Shown here: piece after piece, positions 9,262-18,688 of the stretch | Position numbering within the stretch: position 1 is the stretch's first letter | How the letters are laid out: each line of letters begins with the position of its first letter | DNA from: Lachnospiraceae bacterium | Lineage (GTDB): Bacteria > Bacillota > Clostridia > Lachnospirales > Lachnospiraceae | Length of the DNA stretch: 64,000 nucleotides | Direction: 5' to 3' | NCBI GenBank assembly: GCA_014804655.1 | Contig: JAAUZK010000010.1 | Span: 126,502-190,501, forward strand | Position numbers and translations under genes: made by a program | Notes under the pieces: generated by a model | What the model saw: only the letters and a program-made list of their open reading frames with translations | Database searches by the model: none | Told to the model about the DNA's origin: nothing

Positions 9262-10404
9262 ATGAATCAAATTATTATATACGGAGCGGGAATGATCGGA
9301 AGACGATACTATGATTTTTTTAAATCACTCCATATGGAAGACATTATATATGCCTATTGTGATAGAAATTATAAAGAAATAAAATCTATAGGTGAAGTTC
9401 CGGTATATTCATATGATGATTTGAAGAATGTGGGATATCCTTTTGTAATCGCTCTGATAGAACAAGAAGAGGTTTGTGTACAACTCCAGAATGATGCACA
9501 GACATATTATGACAGCGTTGAAAGCTGGATTAAGAATTATCAAGGGAATGATAATGATCCAATAAGGATGTGCGCGGTCTATCGTAATATGGAACGGAAA
9601 GTAAATGGTGGTATAGAAAATGAAAATAGATTGGATAATCTAGATAAAGAAATATATGCGTCAATACCTGACTTGAATTTGGATAAAGCAGTAAAAATAT
9701 ATGGCGGGATTTGTCCCTGTTGCAAAGAGAAGACACTTTTTATAGCATACGACCACTGGTTAAGAGATTATTATAAGTGCTTATTTTGTGGAAGCATTCC
9801 AAGGCAAAGGGCGCTTATGAAGGTACTAGAGAGGGAAATGCCAAATTGGAAAGATATGAAAATACATGAAAGTTCACCAAGCGGAAATATTTTGCGTATT
9901 TTTAAGAAACAGTGTGCACAATATACATATTCTTATTGGTATGAGAATGAAGCATTAGGTGTAGAATTACAAAATGGTGGTATAAACGAGAATTTGGAAA
10001 ATTTAACATTTGAAAATGAAACGTTTGATATTTTCATCACACAGGATGTTTTAGAACATGTAAACCATCCGGAAAAAGTTTTGACGGAGATAGCCCGGAC
10101 CCTTAAAAAGGGTGGCAAACATATTTTTACTACACCGTTATATCCGTTTAAAAAGACAATTCCCAGAATAAAAATGGAAGGAGATAAAAGAGAGCTTATT
10201 TTGCCGCCGATTTATCATGGGAATCCAATTAGTGGAGAGGGATCATTAGTAACATATGAATGGGGCGGATATGATTTTCTTGAAATGATTGATGAGAGCA
10301 CGGGCATGGAATCTAAGATAGTAGAATTTCCAAATAGTAAAGAAAATTTCGAAAATGGACTGGAGGGAGATTTCCTGCAAGTTATTGTCTCCACGAAGGT
10401 ATAA
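9262..10404 (+). CDS. Rossmann-like domain fused to a zinc-ribbon class I methyltransferase
   Basis: The ATG at 9262 is chosen because GGGGGAGGGG at 9244-9253 is well placed; an in-frame TTG at 9199 would overlap the previous gene's tail. The 380-residue protein starts with the repeated module (QIIIYGAGMIGRRYYDFF ... YAYCDRNYKE). Next is a four-cysteine zinc-ribbon-like segment (CPCC near residue 151, CLFCG near 172), then a Methyltransf_11-type SAM domain with FDIFITQDVLEHV near 260 and LKKGGKHIFTTPL. A sister gene with the same three-part order, now frameshifted, is at 25232. It probably methylates a nucleotide- or lipid-linked sugar. The stop at 10402-10404 falls directly at the edge of an IS110 remnant. 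Confidence 0.82.
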   Translation: MNQIIIYGAGMIGRRYYDFFKSLHMEDIIYAYCDRNYKEIKSIGEVPVYSYDDLKNVGYPFVIALIEQEEVCVQLQNDAQTYYDSVESWIKNYQGNDNDPIRMCAVYRNMERKVNGGIENENRLDNLDKEIYASIPDLNLDKAVKIYGGICPCCKEKTLFIAYDHWLRDYYKCLFCGSIPRQRALMKVLEREMPNWKDMKIHESSPSGNILRIFKKQCAQYTYSYWYENEALGVELQNGGINENLENLTFENETFDIFITQDVLEHVNHPEKVLTEIARTLKKGGKHIFTTPLYPFKKTIPRIKMEGDKRELILPPIYHGNPISGEGSLVTYEWGGYDFLEMIDESTGMESKIVEFPNSKENFENGLEGDFLQVIVSTKV

Positions 10405-11138
10405 GAAATGCAGGTGCCCAAGAAGATGTATTAAGGAGGATGGTGCTGAAGGAGGCGCCGCTACCGGAGGATATCCAGAAGCTTGGTGTGGAAGGCGTGA
10501 ACAGGATATGGAGGGACGCAAAGCTGAGGGGCGCCGGAATGAAGAGGGCAAAGACCCTGGTATCGGCTGCGGAGCACAGCGTAGGAAGCAAAGAAGCACC
10601 GGGAGCAGCAAGGCTTGAGCTGAGGAACCTGCTGGATGACATGGATGTATATGCGTCAAGGCTGGAGGAGATTCTCCGGAACATAGAGGAAAAGCTGAAA
10701 GAGATCCCATATGTTGACAAGCTGATGGAGATCAAGGGGATTGGGCTGGTGACAGTCAGCGGATTCATTGCGGAGGTGGGTGACATTGGACATTTTGATA
10801 ACCCAAAGCAGCTGCAGAAGCTGGCAGGATATGCGATCGTAGCAAATGATTCCGGAAAGCATAACGGCGAAAGCCGGATCAGTCACAGGGGAAGGAAACG
10901 CCTGAGATATGTGCTGTATGAAGCGGCAATATCGCTGATCGGGAAGAATGCAGAGTTCAGGGAGATACATGAGTATTACAGAACCCGCAGGGATAATCCG
11001 TTAAAGAAAATGCAGTCTGTAGTAGTGGTAGCATGTAAGATACTGAGGGTATTCTACACGATACTGACAAAAGGCGTGGACTATGATGCGGGGAAACTGA
11101 TGGGTGACATCAGGAGGCCTCAGATCCAGGCAGCGTAA
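10405..11138 (+). pseudogene. IS110-family transposase, 5'-truncated remnant
   Basis: From the ATG at 10440 a frame of 232 residues matches the C-terminal half of IS110 transposases (Transposase_20 region): IKGIGLVTVSGFIAEVGDI, FDNPKQLQKLAGY, HRGRKRLRYVLYEAA and the Ser-containing SRISH context expected of the serine active site. Family members are about 400 residues; the N-terminal RuvC-like DEDD domain is missing. The same frame stays open back to about 10405, immediately after the methyltransferase stop, marking the truncation junction. Base composition is visibly more GC-rich than the flanking AT-rich glycan genes, consistent with later acquisition. It cannot transpose by itself. Confidence 0.88.
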
Positions 11139-11640
11139 TAAACGGACAAAAAACACAGGCAACACCCTGTCATAGCTGGGTTGAGCTTTCAAATGTATTG
11201 GTTGAGAGCTGAATCCAGCTGTGACAGGAAGGCTGGAAGGCATGAGGAACGGTCCGGGAAAACGTCCACCGGAAGGTGCCGGAGAGGGAATCATACAGAA
11301 AAGGTCAGTAATACTTAAAAACAAAGAATGAGCCGGCAGTCGGCAGGAATATTTTCCATAGGGCATGCCCCTGCAAAGGAGCTGAGCTGACACCCTGGTT
11401 ATGGACAGGCGGGACGAAGGAAGTTAGGACCCGGCAGAGATGCAGGTGATCCTGGTAGACACGGGAGGTACGCTGCCGTAGAAGGAGAGGCATACACAAG
11501 GCCATGTAGAGCGGAAAGTGAAGACGTTCTACTTCGTATACCCCAACACCTCTATTTTCGTACCAGATACAGAGAAATGTCCATCATCGTGGCTCATTCA
11601 TCTGAGATATGTAACTAAAAATTCCTTGAAAAATAGGGGA
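11139..11640 (+). other. IS110 3' non-coding end with long hairpin; bridge-RNA-like candidate
   Basis: About 530 bases between the transposase stop and the next gene hold no convincing gene. The segment keeps the GC-rich composition of the element up to roughly 11600. It opens with a strong imperfect hairpin: arm 11166-11182 pairs with 11212-11228 (17 positions, two of them G-U), continued inside by 11184-11190 with 11204-11210, leaving a 13-base loop. Smaller hairpins follow, such as CACC-GGAA-GGTG. IS110 elements of the IS1111 type are known to encode their guide (bridge) RNA in the non-coding end downstream of the transposase, so this is a plausible remnant of one. The folding is seen; the RNA identity is inference. 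Confidence 0.45.
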
Positions 11641-11671
11641 AAAAGACTTGACTAAATAGGGAGAGGAAACT

Positions 11672-12565
11672 ATGGTTGTTGTTCGAATATATGAGGGTTT
11701 GGGAAATCAGATGTTTGAATACGCGTATGCATATGCTCTCAGTAAAAGGTTGGAAAGCAGAGGGATAAAAGTATATATTGATGTGCGGGATAAAACTGTT
11801 ACTGAATTTGATAAGGAAAGATATGGTCGAGCATTAGATATTTTGCAATTTAATATAAAATTACCAAGGGCTGAAGAGTCGATATTAAGGCATTGGACAT
11901 ATATTAATGATAAAAAAATGTTGCATAGAATAAAGTTTTTTTTGGCGGAACATCAATTGTGGAAATACAAAGTTTTTAAGGAATTAAAATATAACTATAC
12001 AAGGGATTATTTGCAAGTAGAAGATAATACTTATGTTGTTGGTTGGTTTCAGCATTATCAGTATTTTGAAAAATATAGAAATGTATTATTGAAGGAGTTT
12101 ACTTATGCAGAAGAATGGTGCATGCCTGAACAGCTGAAAAAAATTATGAGAGATTATCAAGTTGCGTCAGTGCATGTTCGCAGAGGTGATTATATAAAGA
12201 ATTCTAAAGTCAGAAAATTAATGTGTGAATTGGGAGAAAAATATTATCAGGCAGCAGTTGTCCGTCTACAATCGGAATTAACGGCTCCATACCTTTTTAT
12301 ATTTACAGATGATGAAGAATGGGTAGAGAAAAATCTGGAATTTGAAATTCCCAATTTGGTAGTAAGTAATCATTACAATTTGTCGGCTCTACAAGAAATG
12401 GTACTTATGAGCCAGTGTAACCATAATATTATTGCTAATTCGACATTTAGTTGGTGGGGGGCATGGCTAAATATGCATGAAGATAAGATTGTGATTGCAC
12501 CTAAAAAATGGTTTGTAGATAAAAAGCGAAATAATATTGCTATGAAAAACTGGATATTAGTGTAA
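11672..12565 (+). CDS. Alpha-1,2-fucosyltransferase-like, GT11
   Basis: This 297-residue protein has the GT11 landmarks: N-terminal EGLGNQMFEYAYAYALSKR, the GDP-fucose-binding VHVRRGDYI near residue 166, FIFTDDEEW, and the C-terminal NSTFSWWGAWLN near 255. GT11 enzymes transfer fucose from GDP-fucose in alpha-1,2 linkage to galactose-type acceptors in O antigens, capsules and host-like glycans. It is soluble and cytoplasmic. GGGAGAGGA precedes the ATG. It stands just downstream of the IS110 tail, which may now separate it transcriptionally from the genes before it. GDP-fucose synthesis genes are not in the window. Family assignment is strong; linkage and acceptor are by analogy. Confidence 0.9.
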   Translation: MVVVRIYEGLGNQMFEYAYAYALSKRLESRGIKVYIDVRDKTVTEFDKERYGRALDILQFNIKLPRAEESILRHWTYINDKKMLHRIKFFLAEHQLWKYKVFKELKYNYTRDYLQVEDNTYVVGWFQHYQYFEKYRNVLLKEFTYAEEWCMPEQLKKIMRDYQVASVHVRRGDYIKNSKVRKLMCELGEKYYQAAVVRLQSELTAPYLFIFTDDEEWVEKNLEFEIPNLVVSNHYNLSALQEMVLMSQCNHNIIANSTFSWWGAWLNMHEDKIVIAPKKWFVDKKRNNIAMKNWILV

Positions 12566-12596
12566 AATGATTAGTAAATGAGAAGGAAAAGATTAT

Positions 12597-13820
12597 ATGA
12601 TGAGAAAGAAAATATTGATATGGGGAGCGGGTCGTCGTGGGGAAAATGTATATCAGATACTCAAAACACACAAAAGATATGAGATAGTTGCTTTTGGTGA
12701 TAATAATAAGGAAATATGGGGGCAGGAGAAATTTCACTTGCCTATTGTGGGCATAGAGAGTATAATAAATTTTCACGATTTGGAATGTATTATAATTGCA
12801 TCTGTGGAGGCAAATAAGATTGAAGAACAGTTAAAGCAAATAACAGATATTCCGGTTTACAAGAGTATTGATGATTTAGTGATTCAAAGAATTTCAATAG
12901 ATATTTCAGGCTTTTGTAATGCCAAATGTAAATGGTGTGTTACAGGACAAAAAAACAGACAGAACGGGTATTTTGACATTCGATATATGTCATATGCTAA
13001 ATTTACAGATATTTATGCACATTTATATCAAAATGGGATTATTGCGAAGGATACGGAGATAATGTTGTTTAGTTGGGGAGAACCGTTATTGAATAGGGAT
13101 TATCTCCAAATTATAGATTTTCTGGCCGAACAGAAGCAGAAGTTTTCTGTGAGTACAAATGCCTCAAAGGTACAATTGGTGCAGAGAAAGGATGCATATA
13201 AGAATTGTTGTACATTTATATTTTCGATGTCAGGATTTTCACAAGCATCTTATGATCGAATACATGGGTTTTCATTCGAAAGGATTAAGAAAAATATTAT
13301 CATGCTAAATGAAAATATAAAAGAGCATGGTTTTAGCGGAGACGGAAGCGTATCATTTCATGTTTATCAATTTAATCATGACGAAATTTCAAATGCAAAA
13401 AAATTTTCGCAGGATTTAGGATTAAGATTTAATCCTTATTATCCTTATTTTAATGGTAATAGTATGACAGAAGAATTTTTAGAAAATCGGATGGATGCAG
13501 AGGTTCTCAAGGAAGCTATGGAGGAATTACATATTACACATGTAAGAGAACTTTTGAAGAAAAGACCGGAAGATTATAGATGTTTTCTGGAAAATATTAT
13601 CTCTATAGACTGCGAGGGAAATCTGGTTTTATGTTGTGCGGCTGATTCAAAATTGGTTGACTATAGTTGGGGAAGTATATTTCAAGTGTCGTCTTTCGAA
13701 CAGATGAAAACGAAGAGAAAAGAAATGCTTCAAAGTCAGTCTTGTCAAAGGTGCAGAAGGCTTGGAATTGACTATTGGATGGGGAATAATCCGGTTTATC
13801 AAGAAAGAGACTTGGGTTAA
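12597..13820 (+). CDS. Rossmann-like domain fused to a radical SAM/SPASM enzyme
   Basis: Residues 1 to about 100 form the repeated module (KILIWGAGRRGENV ... VAFGDNNKEIWG). A radical SAM domain follows with the CxxxCxxC cluster-binding motif at residues 107, 111 and 114 (GFCNAKCKWC), the LFSWGEPLLN glycine-rich strand, and a C-terminal SPASM-like set of cysteines (IDCEG, LCCAAD, CQRCRR near residues 338-386) for auxiliary iron-sulfur clusters. Such enzymes start radical chemistry on sugars, peptides or cofactors; in a glycan locus a dehydration, epimerisation or C-C/C-N modification of a sugar is possible. I have not seen a radical SAM enzyme with this N-terminal module described. Radical SAM call firm, substrate unknown. 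Confidence 0.85.
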   Translation: MMRKKILIWGAGRRGENVYQILKTHKRYEIVAFGDNNKEIWGQEKFHLPIVGIESIINFHDLECIIIASVEANKIEEQLKQITDIPVYKSIDDLVIQRISIDISGFCNAKCKWCVTGQKNRQNGYFDIRYMSYAKFTDIYAHLYQNGIIAKDTEIMLFSWGEPLLNRDYLQIIDFLAEQKQKFSVSTNASKVQLVQRKDAYKNCCTFIFSMSGFSQASYDRIHGFSFERIKKNIIMLNENIKEHGFSGDGSVSFHVYQFNHDEISNAKKFSQDLGLRFNPYYPYFNGNSMTEEFLENRMDAEVLKEAMEELHITHVRELLKKRPEDYRCFLENIISIDCEGNLVLCCAADSKLVDYSWGSIFQVSSFEQMKTKRKEMLQSQSCQRCRRLGIDYWMGNNPVYQERDLG

Positions 13821-13881
13821 ACATAGGCGGAAAAGGGATTAGCCCCAGATTGATTGGAAGTATTAGATCGGGAGAAAAATT

Positions 13882-14994
13882 ATGAAAAGTAAAATTTTGT
13901 GTATTTATTTTCCACAGTTTCATGCTATCCCGGAAAACGATGAATGGTGGGGGAAAGGTTTTACAGAGTGGGAGAATGTAAAAAGCGGTAGGCCTTTTTA
14001 TCCTGGGCATTATCAGCCAAGAGAGCCACTACATGATGATTATTATGATTTGTCAGATTTGAAAGTTTTAGAGAGACATGTTCGGTTGGCACAGAAAGCA
14101 GGAATTAAAGGATTTTGTTTTTATCATTATTATTTTAAGGGCAAAAAATTGTTAGAAAGACCAATTGAAGAGTATAGAGATAATTCTAAAGAGAAATTTC
14201 CGTATTGCTTGATTTGGGCAAACCAATCTTGGATACGTACATGGCACCAAACATCTCCCCAAAATGAAATACTACTACAACAAAAATATGGTGGGAAAGC
14301 AGATTGGGAGAAACATTTCTATTATTTATTAGATTTTTTTAAAGATGAACGGTATATCAAAATAGGCAATAAACCAGTGTATATTATTTATATTCCTCAA
14401 GATATAAAATCAAGACGGCAAATGTTTATGATGTGGGATAAGTTAGCAAAGGAGGAAGGTTTTAATGGAATATATTTAATTGCAATGAGTACGTCCTATG
14501 GAGTGGATGCCAAGAGCGAATTTTATGACGCGTTTATGGATTTTGAGCCACTCAGCCTTTTTAATAATGAAAAAACATGGAGAAGTTATTTGGAGTGTTG
14601 GAAAGTTAATCATATAAATAACATGAAAGAACAGTGTAGGTTATCAAATTGGATATGGACAAGAAATGTTTACTCATACGCTTATTTATGTGAGCGAATA
14701 GAAAAGATGGCAAAGATCAATGCCCCTAAAATTTATTCGGGAATTTTTGCAGGATGGGATAATACTGCCAGAAAAGATGAAGCAGGAATTGTTGTGACGG
14801 GGAGTACTCCGAGAAAATTTCAGAAGCACGTTGCAGAAATGTTAAGACTGTCTGAAAGGAATAAAAAGGAATTTATTTTTTTAAATGCATGGAATGAATG
14901 GTCGGAAGGGGCGTATATTGAGCCGGACAAAAAAAATGGTTACGCTTATTTAAGTGCTTTGAGGAATGCAGTTGATAAGTATGAGCAGGAATAG
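13882..14994 (+). CDS. WbsX-like glycosyltransferase (GH99-like fold)
   Basis: The 370-residue protein matches the WbsX family found in O-antigen and rhamnan-type loci. It has the opening ILCIYFPQFHAIPENDEWWG, FTEWENVKSGRPFYPGHYQPR, YYDLSDL, GFCFYHYYFKGKKLLERP, the WANQSWIRTW motif, and near the C-terminus FLNAWNEWSEGAYIEP. These proteins have a TIM-barrel (GH99-like) architecture and occur in polysaccharide loci, where they are annotated as glycosyltransferases; the chemistry is not well established. No membrane segment or signal peptide is visible. GGGAGA precedes the ATG. It lacks the repeated Rossmann-like module. Confidence 0.85.
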   Translation: MKSKILCIYFPQFHAIPENDEWWGKGFTEWENVKSGRPFYPGHYQPREPLHDDYYDLSDLKVLERHVRLAQKAGIKGFCFYHYYFKGKKLLERPIEEYRDNSKEKFPYCLIWANQSWIRTWHQTSPQNEILLQQKYGGKADWEKHFYYLLDFFKDERYIKIGNKPVYIIYIPQDIKSRRQMFMMWDKLAKEEGFNGIYLIAMSTSYGVDAKSEFYDAFMDFEPLSLFNNEKTWRSYLECWKVNHINNMKEQCRLSNWIWTRNVYSYAYLCERIEKMAKINAPKIYSGIFAGWDNTARKDEAGIVVTGSTPRKFQKHVAEMLRLSERNKKEFIFLNAWNEWSEGAYIEPDKKNGYAYLSALRNAVDKYEQE

Positions 14995-15034
14995 AAAGTG
15001 CTTTGGAGAAAAAGGGGAAGGTTTGAGATAAGTT

Positions 15035-16165
15035 ATGAAAGAAGACAGAAAATATTATATATATGGTGCCGGACGTAATGGTTTGCTGCTATTATCAATT
15101 ATGCGGAAACTGACATTGGGAGTAGAGGCATTTATTGATCGGGATATAAATAAGCGGGGGAGATTTTGCGGCATCAAATGTATTTCCTTAGAAGATGCAT
15201 CTGCGCAATTGCAGTCGGTGATTATTCTAATTTCTGTTGATCAAAGCGAGGGAATTGAGGAAGAACTAAGAAGTTATAATTTTGAAACTATATATAATCT
15301 TGGAAAAATTCTCTCTAAGCTACACTTTTTTTTCCCTTTGACTACGTGCGATGAGGATTATAAAAGAGTAGCCCCCTTTAATTACTATGAGTCACCATAT
15401 CCAGATATAATAGAAGTACATAAGAATGAAGAAAAGATATTTGAGAATAAAGAGGTAAAAGAAATTGATTTTAATTTGGATCGGCAATTTGAGTTACTGG
15501 ATGCTTTTGCTTCTATACCGCTTTTGAAATGGGATAAAAATCCCATAGAAAAATTAAGATATTATTCTGATAATAATTATTTCACGATAGGGTGCGCACA
15601 CATATTACAGTGCATGATGTGTACCGTAAGGCCAAAAAGAATTATAGAAGTCGGTTCAGGATTTTCAACGGCAGTTATGCTTGATACCAATGAGCATTGC
15701 TTAAATAATAATATACATATTTCTTCAGTTGAGCCCTATCCGGATCGATTGAAGAGTTTGCTACGTCCGACGGACAAAATATGTATATATGAAAAACGGC
15801 TGGAAGATATGCCGCTAGATTACTTTGAATGTCTGGATGAAAATGATATTTTGTTTATAGATTCATCCCATATATCGAAAATTAATTCGGATGTTAACTA
15901 TATTTTTTTTGAAATATTACCAAGATTGAAAAGAGGTGTATACATTCACTTCCATGATATTTTTTACCCGTTTATTTATCCGAAATCGTGGATATATGAA
16001 GGACGGGCTTATAATGAAATGTATATGCTTAGGACATTTCTTATGAACAATAAAAAGTATAAAATACAATTATTTCCGGACATGTTGGTTAAAGAGAATT
16101 ATAGGAAAGGGTGTGGGATGTTGAATAGTAGTAGAATTAATAGTATATATTTAAGAAAAGAATAG
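15035..16165 (+). CDS. Rossmann-like domain fused to a class I SAM methyltransferase
   Basis: A 376-residue protein. The first ~110 residues are the repeated module (YIYGAGRNGLLLL ... EAFIDRDINKRG ... VIILISVDQ). After a spacer the SAM-binding domain begins near residue 204 with IIEVGSGFSTAVM, then SVEPYPDR, an acidic ILFIDSSH near 276 and HFHDIFYPF near 305. The arrangement resembles Methyltransf_24-type enzymes, several of which depend on a metal ion held by the Asp and His residues. It probably O-methylates a glycan sugar or precursor. AAGGGGAAGG lies upstream of the ATG. The domain assignment is good, the substrate is not known. Confidence 0.8.
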   Translation: MKEDRKYYIYGAGRNGLLLLSIMRKLTLGVEAFIDRDINKRGRFCGIKCISLEDASAQLQSVIILISVDQSEGIEEELRSYNFETIYNLGKILSKLHFFFPLTTCDEDYKRVAPFNYYESPYPDIIEVHKNEEKIFENKEVKEIDFNLDRQFELLDAFASIPLLKWDKNPIEKLRYYSDNNYFTIGCAHILQCMMCTVRPKRIIEVGSGFSTAVMLDTNEHCLNNNIHISSVEPYPDRLKSLLRPTDKICIYEKRLEDMPLDYFECLDENDILFIDSSHISKINSDVNYIFFEILPRLKRGVYIHFHDIFYPFIYPKSWIYEGRAYNEMYMLRTFLMNNKKYKIQLFPDMLVKENYRKGCGMLNSSRINSIYLRKE

Positions 16166-16209
16166 AAATAGAAATAATAAAGTTGCATGTGTAATAGATT
16201 GGAGTATGG

Positions 16210-17088
16210 ATGGGCAGAAAAGTAGGTATTGTGCTAATAAATTATAATGGAGAAAAGTACATTTCAGACTGTTTGAATAGTTTACAGGCACAAACTTATG
16301 CAAATATTGAGATTTTATTTTGGGATAATCATTCAAGCGATACTTCCGTAGAAATTGTAAAGCGGTTATATCCGCAAGTGCGTTTGGTGGAGAGTCAATA
16401 TAATTATGGATTTGCAAAAGCTAATAATCTGGCTGTTAAACAGATGTTAAAAATGGGAGCAGAATATATATTGCTGCTTAATGTGGATACAGTGGCAGAT
16501 CTTTTTTTGGTAGAACGGCTGTTGGAAAAGGCTGATGCCAATACCGTTACAACCGCACGGATTTGCATGGGAAAGTATGGTGGAGCAAACTGGTATGCTG
16601 GTGGGGAGCTGCAATTGGATATTGGAAATGCAAGGCATTTATATATTAGAAATTACAAAAAGGAATCACCGGTAACATTTATTAGCGGTTGTTGCATGAT
16701 GATTCATAAGGATATAATTAAGAAGTATGGATTATTTAATGCTGAATATTATCTTTACTATGAGGATACAGATTTATGTATGAGGTGGTATTTGGCAGGC
16801 GTGCGTATGCTGTATATTCCTAGTGTTAAAGTGTGGCATAAGGTTGGTGGGAGCATAGGAGGATATAAATCTCCCTTGAAAGAATATTATTTGATTAGAA
16901 ACAGGCTTTATTTTGTGAATAGATATAGAAAATATATAAAAGCAAATACGAAAGATGTTTTATGTAACATAATTATTAGTAAGATCGTGTGTCCAACTGA
17001 ATATAATGGGAAAATGTTAAGGGCGGCATGTTATGGGATTTTAGATTATTATCTTGGGAAGATGGGAAAGATTGATCATAAAATATGA
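16210..17088 (+). CDS. Glycosyltransferase family 2 (rhamnosyltransferase-like)
   Basis: This 292-residue GT-A protein has GIVLINYNGEKYISDCLNSL, WDNHSSDTSVEIV, the NVDT acidic motif near residue 91, a GCCMMIHKDII acceptor-side segment and YYEDTDLCMRW, the ED-containing catalytic-base region typical of the WbbL-like branch of GT2. Such enzymes often transfer rhamnose or similar deoxysugars to a growing polysaccharide. The ATG at 16210 follows GGAG at 16201-16204. Its end overlaps the longest version of the next frame, whose better start lies after the stop. Donor assignment is by family resemblance only. Confidence 0.88.
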   Translation: MGRKVGIVLINYNGEKYISDCLNSLQAQTYANIEILFWDNHSSDTSVEIVKRLYPQVRLVESQYNYGFAKANNLAVKQMLKMGAEYILLLNVDTVADLFLVERLLEKADANTVTTARICMGKYGGANWYAGGELQLDIGNARHLYIRNYKKESPVTFISGCCMMIHKDIIKKYGLFNAEYYLYYEDTDLCMRWYLAGVRMLYIPSVKVWHKVGGSIGGYKSPLKEYYLIRNRLYFVNRYRKYIKANTKDVLCNIIISKIVCPTEYNGKMLRAACYGILDYYLGKMGKIDHKI

Positions 17089-17137
17089 GGTTGAAAGGTT
17101 GTTGTTAAGGAAACAAAAAGATTGGGAGATAATAAAA

Positions 17138-18166
17138 ATGAGAAGACAAGAAAGAAATATGGTGGCATTTTTTCCTTATTCCTTGTGCCAGACATCATAT
17201 ATTCACACTATGCAGGGATTTCTTGAAGGCGAATATAAAGTAATAGATTATTTTGATTTGTTGGATGGGTTATATGATATATGGGAGATTAGAACTATAT
17301 ATTTAAATTGGCCTGAAAGTATAATTAAGGATAAAGATGTCAGGCTGATAAAAAAGGCAAAACTCTGTGGAGTAAAGATTGTATGGGTTTATCATAATAA
17401 AATTCCACATGATTCTGATAAAACAAATATGGTAATAGAAAATACAAGATTTCTAATCAAAATAAGCGATGTTATAATTATACATTCTCATCAAAGTGTT
17501 GAAATTTTAAAACAATTTGAACCCAAATTGAAATATGAAAAAGTTAAATTTTTGGCACATCCGGAATTTGTGGGCGATTACTTTGGATACGGGCAACCAG
17601 ATGAAACGCCGAGAAATAAAGATCGTTTTCTTTTTGCATTTTATAGTCTAATTAGACCATACAAAAATATTGAGGTTCTAATTAACGCTTTTAACAGGCT
17701 TGATAAATCATATGAATGTGAGCTGGTTATTATGGGACAGGCTCCATCGAAAGAATATTTTAATTTATTGAAGGAGATGGCGCAGGCTAATGACAAGATT
17801 ACTCTTACTGCTCGATATATAAATTCGCTGGAGATGGCTGCTTATTTGGAACAGGCAGATATACTGGTTTTACCGTATAGTTATAAAAGTGCAATGAATT
17901 CAGGAACAATGATTATGGCTTTTTCATACAAAAGGACGGTTATTGTACCGGATATTTGTATGGCAAATGATTATGATGATTATTTAATTTATAAATATAC
18001 TTATGGAGACGAGGAGAATCATATTCAAGAGTTACATAAAAAAATGGAGATGGCATATAAAGACGGAAAAGAAAGATGCCGCGAAAAAGGAGAAAAGTTA
18101 TATAATATAGTAATGCAGGATAATGCAAAAAATAAAGTAAAGAAGGACTTGATTAGTATAGTATAG
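17138..18166 (+). CDS. Glycosyltransferase family 4-like
   Basis: The ATG at 17138 has GGGAG 9 bases upstream and avoids the 35-bp overlap of an upstream ATG at 17054, giving 342 residues. The GT-B signature is recognisable though divergent: an N-terminal acceptor domain (MVAFFPYSLCQTSYIHTM), IWVYHNKIPHDSD-type region, then the donor domain FYSLIRPYKNIEVLINAF, ELVIMGQAP and ADILVLPYSYKSAMNSGTMIMAF. The usual E-x7-E is weak here, and SAMNSGTMIMAF occupies its place. It probably adds one sugar of the repeat unit at the membrane face. It directly precedes the membrane-anchored Rossmann-like protein at 18178. Confidence 0.78.
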   Translation: MRRQERNMVAFFPYSLCQTSYIHTMQGFLEGEYKVIDYFDLLDGLYDIWEIRTIYLNWPESIIKDKDVRLIKKAKLCGVKIVWVYHNKIPHDSDKTNMVIENTRFLIKISDVIIIHSHQSVEILKQFEPKLKYEKVKFLAHPEFVGDYFGYGQPDETPRNKDRFLFAFYSLIRPYKNIEVLINAFNRLDKSYECELVIMGQAPSKEYFNLLKEMAQANDKITLTARYINSLEMAAYLEQADILVLPYSYKSAMNSGTMIMAFSYKRTVIVPDICMANDYDDYLIYKYTYGDEENHIQELHKKMEMAYKDGKERCREKGEKLYNIVMQDNAKNKVKKDLISIV

Positions 18167-18177
18167 GGATTTGAGGT

Positions 18178-18687
18178 ATGATTCTATTTTTATGGGTAGC
18201 TAGTTGCATTGTATGTGTACTTCTGGGGCACTATTTGGGGGATAGGAAGATAAAGAAAAAAGTGAGATCAATACTTAGCAAAAAAACTGAGCGACAAGTG
18301 GCATCTGATTATAGAGCGGATTTATTAAATAAATGGCTTGTTGCTGAAAAAAAGAACATAAATATTTTATCCATTTTCAATAATATAGAAACAGAGAATA
18401 TAGGAATATATGGCTATGGGATTGCGGGAAAACAGTTGGTCAATGATATGAAAGATGCCCAAATTAAGATCACATGCATTATTGATAGAAATGCACATAA
18501 TTTAGGATGCGATTATCCGATTTATACATTGGATGATGAATTGCCGGAATTAGATATGATTATTGTTACCAGTGTGAATTTGAATGAAGTAAAAAATCAT
18601 ATTAAACAAGAAAATTGTAAAATAATTTTATTGAGAGACATTTTAGAATTAGCTATAGAACGAGAACAGAGGAGTGGGGGAAAATGA
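18178..18687 (+). CDS. Membrane-anchored Rossmann-like protein, copy 2
   Basis: A 169-residue protein with an N-terminal hydrophobic helix (about residues 1-18, ILFLWVASCIVCVLLG) followed by a strongly basic stretch (DRKIKKKVRSILSKK), as expected for an N-out/C-in anchor. A helical linker with NKWLVAEKKNINILSIF precedes the Rossmann-like domain from about residue 74 (NIGIYGYGIAGKQL, CIIDRNAHNLG, LDDELPELDMIIVTS, ILLRDILEL). There is no catalytic extension. It is the second of three such anchors (also 5775 and 30712), and each lies beside a GT4 gene. Function inferred as for copy 1. Confidence 0.72.
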   Translation: MILFLWVASCIVCVLLGHYLGDRKIKKKVRSILSKKTERQVASDYRADLLNKWLVAEKKNINILSIFNNIETENIGIYGYGIAGKQLVNDMKDAQIKITCIIDRNAHNLGCDYPIYTLDDELPELDMIIVTSVNLNEVKNHIKQENCKIILLRDILELAIEREQRSGGK

Positions 18688-18688
18688 T

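Noticed and set aside
10246-10786. Minus-strand frames opposite the methyltransferase end and IS110 start
   Set aside because: Pro/Ser-rich translations caused by the GC-rich transposase strand; no motif and no ribosome site.
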